Origin: Victivallales bacterium
Lineage (GTDB): Bacteria; Verrucomicrobiota; Lentisphaeria; Oligosphaerales; Oligosphaeraceae
DNA length: 8,115 nucleotides
Direction: 5' to 3'
Assembly (NCBI GenBank): GCA_017431185.1
Contig: JAFRLP010000589.1
Span: 1-8,115 of the forward strand
Shown: positions 6,956-8,115 of the stretch, piece after piece
Position numbering within the stretch: the stretch's first letter is position 1
Layout of the letters: every line of letters starts with the position of its first letter
Position numbers and translations under genes: made by a program
The notes under the pieces: model-generated
Database searches by the model: none
The model's input: only the letters and a program-made list of their open reading frames with translations
What the model was told of the DNA's origin: nothing

Positions 6956-6990
6956 TAGCCTGTAACTTTTAAATGTTACTGGCTACTAGT
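6951..6990. repeat. 40-bp inverted repeat between CTAG sites (unit 2)
   Basis: ACTAGTAGCC (6951-6960) is matched by GGCTACTAGT (6981-6990), and GTAAC (6962-6966) by GTTAC (6975-6979). There is one T/T mismatch pair, and an A/T-rich 8-base loop sits in the middle. Its left CTAG (6952-6955) is the right end of unit 1, and its right CTAG (6986-6989) is the left end of unit 3. Beyond CTAG its arm sequence differs from the other two units, so it would be a different element family or a remnant. Confidence 0.8.
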
Positions 6991-7015
6991 GTCTAATTGC
7001 GCAATTAGACACTAG
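6986..7015. repeat. Perfect 30-bp palindrome with CTAGTGTC ends (unit 3)
   Basis: CTAGTGTCTAATTGC at 6986-7000 is followed without a gap by its exact reverse complement at 7001-7015. Both ends carry CTAGTGTC, the same eight bases as the ends of the large foldback element at 6792-6955. The CTAG at 6986 is shared with unit 2. It starts three bases past the T-run of the rplS terminator. It could be two opposed transposon ends brought together, or a very short relic element. Confidence 0.85.
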
Positions 7016-7018
7016 AAT

Positions 7019-7064
7019 AAAAAAGGGAAGGCCCCCTCTGGCAGGCTGCCAGCGACACCTTCCC
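7019..7064 (-). terminator. Rho-independent terminator after rplS
   Basis: On the minus strand, GGGAAGG (7064-7058) pairs perfectly with CCTTCCC (7031-7025), enclosing a second stem of CTGGC (7052-7048) with GCCAG (7042-7038). A run of six T follows at once (7024-7019). This is a textbook intrinsic terminator about 70 nt past the rplS stop. It should end the trmD-rplS transcript and separate it from rnhB. Confidence 0.9.
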
Positions 7065-7134
7065 GATGCATGGCTGGGAAATTGCAACTGGACGGCGGCG
7101 TGCCGGCCAGAGCGGCGATTTTCCCCGCTATCCC

Positions 7135-7509
7135 TTAGCGGTCACGCTTCTCTTTGATCTTGGCGTCTTTGCCGACTTGCGTGCGCAGATAGTAGAGTTT
7201 CGCCCGGCGGACCAAACCGCGGCGGGTGACTTTCATGCTCGCCACTTTCGGGGAGTGGATGGGGAAGATGCGCTCGACGCCCTGACCGTGGCTGACACGG
7301 CGGAGGGTGATGGTCTCGGCGATGCCCTGACCGCCTTTGGCGATGCAGACGCCCTCAAACATCTGTGCGCGTTCCTTGTCGCCTTCGATGATCTTCACAC
7401 CGACCTGCACGGTGTCGCCGATATTGATTTGGGGGAGGGAATCCTTGAGGGACTCTCTGCGAATCTGTTCAAGGACAGGTAGATTCTGTTTGTTTTCGTT
7501 GTTGCTCAT
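7135..7509 (-). CDS. rplS: 50S ribosomal protein L19
   Basis: L19 is a large-subunit ribosomal protein located at the interface with the 30S subunit. The 124-residue product has the full family pattern: an [13 protein letters not shown] strand region, [33 protein letters not shown], then the basic [18 protein letters not shown] end and a Lys/Arg-rich tail. Length is normal for the family. A longer in-frame start exists at 7593, but its 28 extra residues overlap the end of trmD and look nothing like L19. The ATG at 7509 is preceded by AGGTGA (7520-7515) at a 5-6 nt spacing, so it is preferred. Only 5 nt separate the trmD stop from this start, and the stop TGA is part of the Shine-Dalgarno. Transcription very likely ends at the hairpin 70 nt downstream. 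Confidence 0.97.
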   Translation of the reverse strand: MSNNENKQNLPVLEQIRRESLKDSLPQINIGDTVQVGVKIIEGDKERAQMFEGVCIAKGGQGIAETITLRRVSHGQGVERIFPIHSPKVASMKVTRRGLVRRAKLYYLRTQVGKDAKIKEKRDR

Positions 7510-7514
7510 GTTGT

Positions 7515-8115
7515 TCACCTGTGTTCCAAGTATCGCTCTAAAAGATCGGGGCGTCTGGCGGCAGTGCGAATCAGGCGCTGTTGCCATCGCCATTGTCTGA
7601 TTGCTTCGTGGTCCCCTGACAGCAGTTCCTCCGGCACTGGGAGAGTGTTGCAGGTGGCGGGGCGGGTGAAATGCGGGTACTCCAGGATGTCTGTGCCACC
7701 GAATGACTCCTCCGCCGAGGATTCATCTTTGCCGAGCACGCCAGGGAGGAGCCGGATCACCGCGTCCGCCACGGCGGCGGCGGCGATGGCCCCGTTGGTC
7801 AGCACAAAGTCTCCCAGGGAGAGTTCTTCGTCAAACAAGGCCTGCCTGGCACGGTCGTCAATCCCCTCGTAATGTCCTGCGAAGAGGATGAGATGCCAGT
7901 GCGAGGCCAATTGCCTGGCTTTCCGTTGGGTGAAGGGCTGTCCTTGCGGGCAGAGAAACACCGCGTGGCTTTCCTGGGTGCGCAGGTCTGTCATGCAACG
8001 CCAGACGATTTCCGGCTTGAGTAGCATTCCAACGCCATCCCCGAAGGGACTGTCGTCAACGGTGCCCCGCTGATCCTCTGCGTAGTCCCTTAAATTGAGA
8101 TGGCGGATGGTGACC
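7515..8115 (-). CDS. trmD: tRNA (guanine-N1-)-methyltransferase TrmD, 5' end missing
   Basis: TrmD methylates N1 of G37 beside the anticodon of certain tRNAs with S-adenosylmethionine, which prevents +1 frameshifting. The reading frame is open to the right edge (first full codon at 8114-8112), so about 30 N-terminal residues lie outside. The visible part contains the family signatures in order: a [14 protein letters not shown] segment matching the usual TVDDRPYGGGPGML, the trefoil-knot SAM-binding part ([10 protein letters not shown], then [11 protein letters not shown] and RLLPGVLG), PHFTRP, and the C-terminal [13 protein letters not shown] block. The protein ends just after [12 protein letters not shown], a short C-terminus compared with the E. 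coli protein. The usual GGE of the knot loop is TNGA here, and the residue before SF, where E. coli has Asp169, is Glu. The TGA stop lies inside the Shine-Dalgarno of rplS, so the two are probably translationally coupled. Identity is very secure. Confidence 0.96.
   Translation of the reverse strand, partial: VTIRHLNLRDYAEDQRGTVDDSPFGDGVGMLLKPEIVWRCMTDLRTQESHAVFLCPQGQPFTQRKARQLASHWHLILFAGHYEGIDDRARQALFDEELSLGDFVLTNGAIAAAAVADAVIRLLPGVLGKDESSAEESFGGTDILEYPHFTRPATCNTLPVPEELLSGDHEAIRQWRWQQRLIRTAARRPDLLERYLEHR

Noticed and set aside
6780..7134. CRISPR array or tRNA in the rplS-rnhB gap
   Set aside because: The repeats are inverted and of different lengths, with no regular direct repeats or spacers. 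I found no tRNA-like cloverleaf or T-loop motif.

Overview
The window is an ordinary chromosomal stretch from a moderately GC-rich bacterium, and every convincing gene is on the minus strand, so it reads from the right end to the left. The trmD-rplS-rnhB order is a conserved bacterial housekeeping block. Several features point loosely to the PVC group (Lentisphaerota/Verrucomicrobiota): the TNG variant in TrmD, the PcnB-type polymerase downstream of rnhB, weak Shine-Dalgarno signals, and the overall gene style. That placement is an inference from memory of these families and was not tested.

Right to left: (1) a 5'-truncated trmD (tRNA m1G37 methyltransferase) is tightly coupled to rplS (ribosomal protein L19), which ends in a strong intrinsic terminator. 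(2) A 355-base gap (6780-7134) holds that terminator and then three consecutive palindromes joined through shared CTAG sites. They are a 164-bp foldback element, a 40-bp inverted repeat and a perfect 30-bp palindrome. This looks like repeated insertion of TA-duplicating, IS630/Tc1-mariner-type miniature elements, and it is the most unusual structure in the window. (3) A compact four-gene run follows: rnhB (RNase HII), pcnB (poly(A) polymerase/tRNA nucleotidyltransferase family), a membrane-anchored D-Ala-D-Ala carboxypeptidase and a calcineurin-like metallophosphoesterase. Junctions are between 12 nt apart and overlapping, which suggests one transcript. (4) A 232-base A/T-rich gap carries a candidate promoter and a 17-bp palindrome. 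(5) These precede a two-gene unit of a small winged-helix-like protein and a Ycf46-like AAA+ ATPase, separated by a long hairpin (1542-1623) just before the ATPase start.

Functionally the right half covers tRNA modification, ribosome assembly, removal of RNA from RNA:DNA hybrids, RNA 3'-end addition and cell-wall trimming. The left half is a separately transcribed, poorly characterised pair. The small DNA-binding-like protein has a palindrome in its leader and the ATPase gene has a structured leader. This pair is the best candidate for an undescribed functional module, but its function cannot be read from the sequence.
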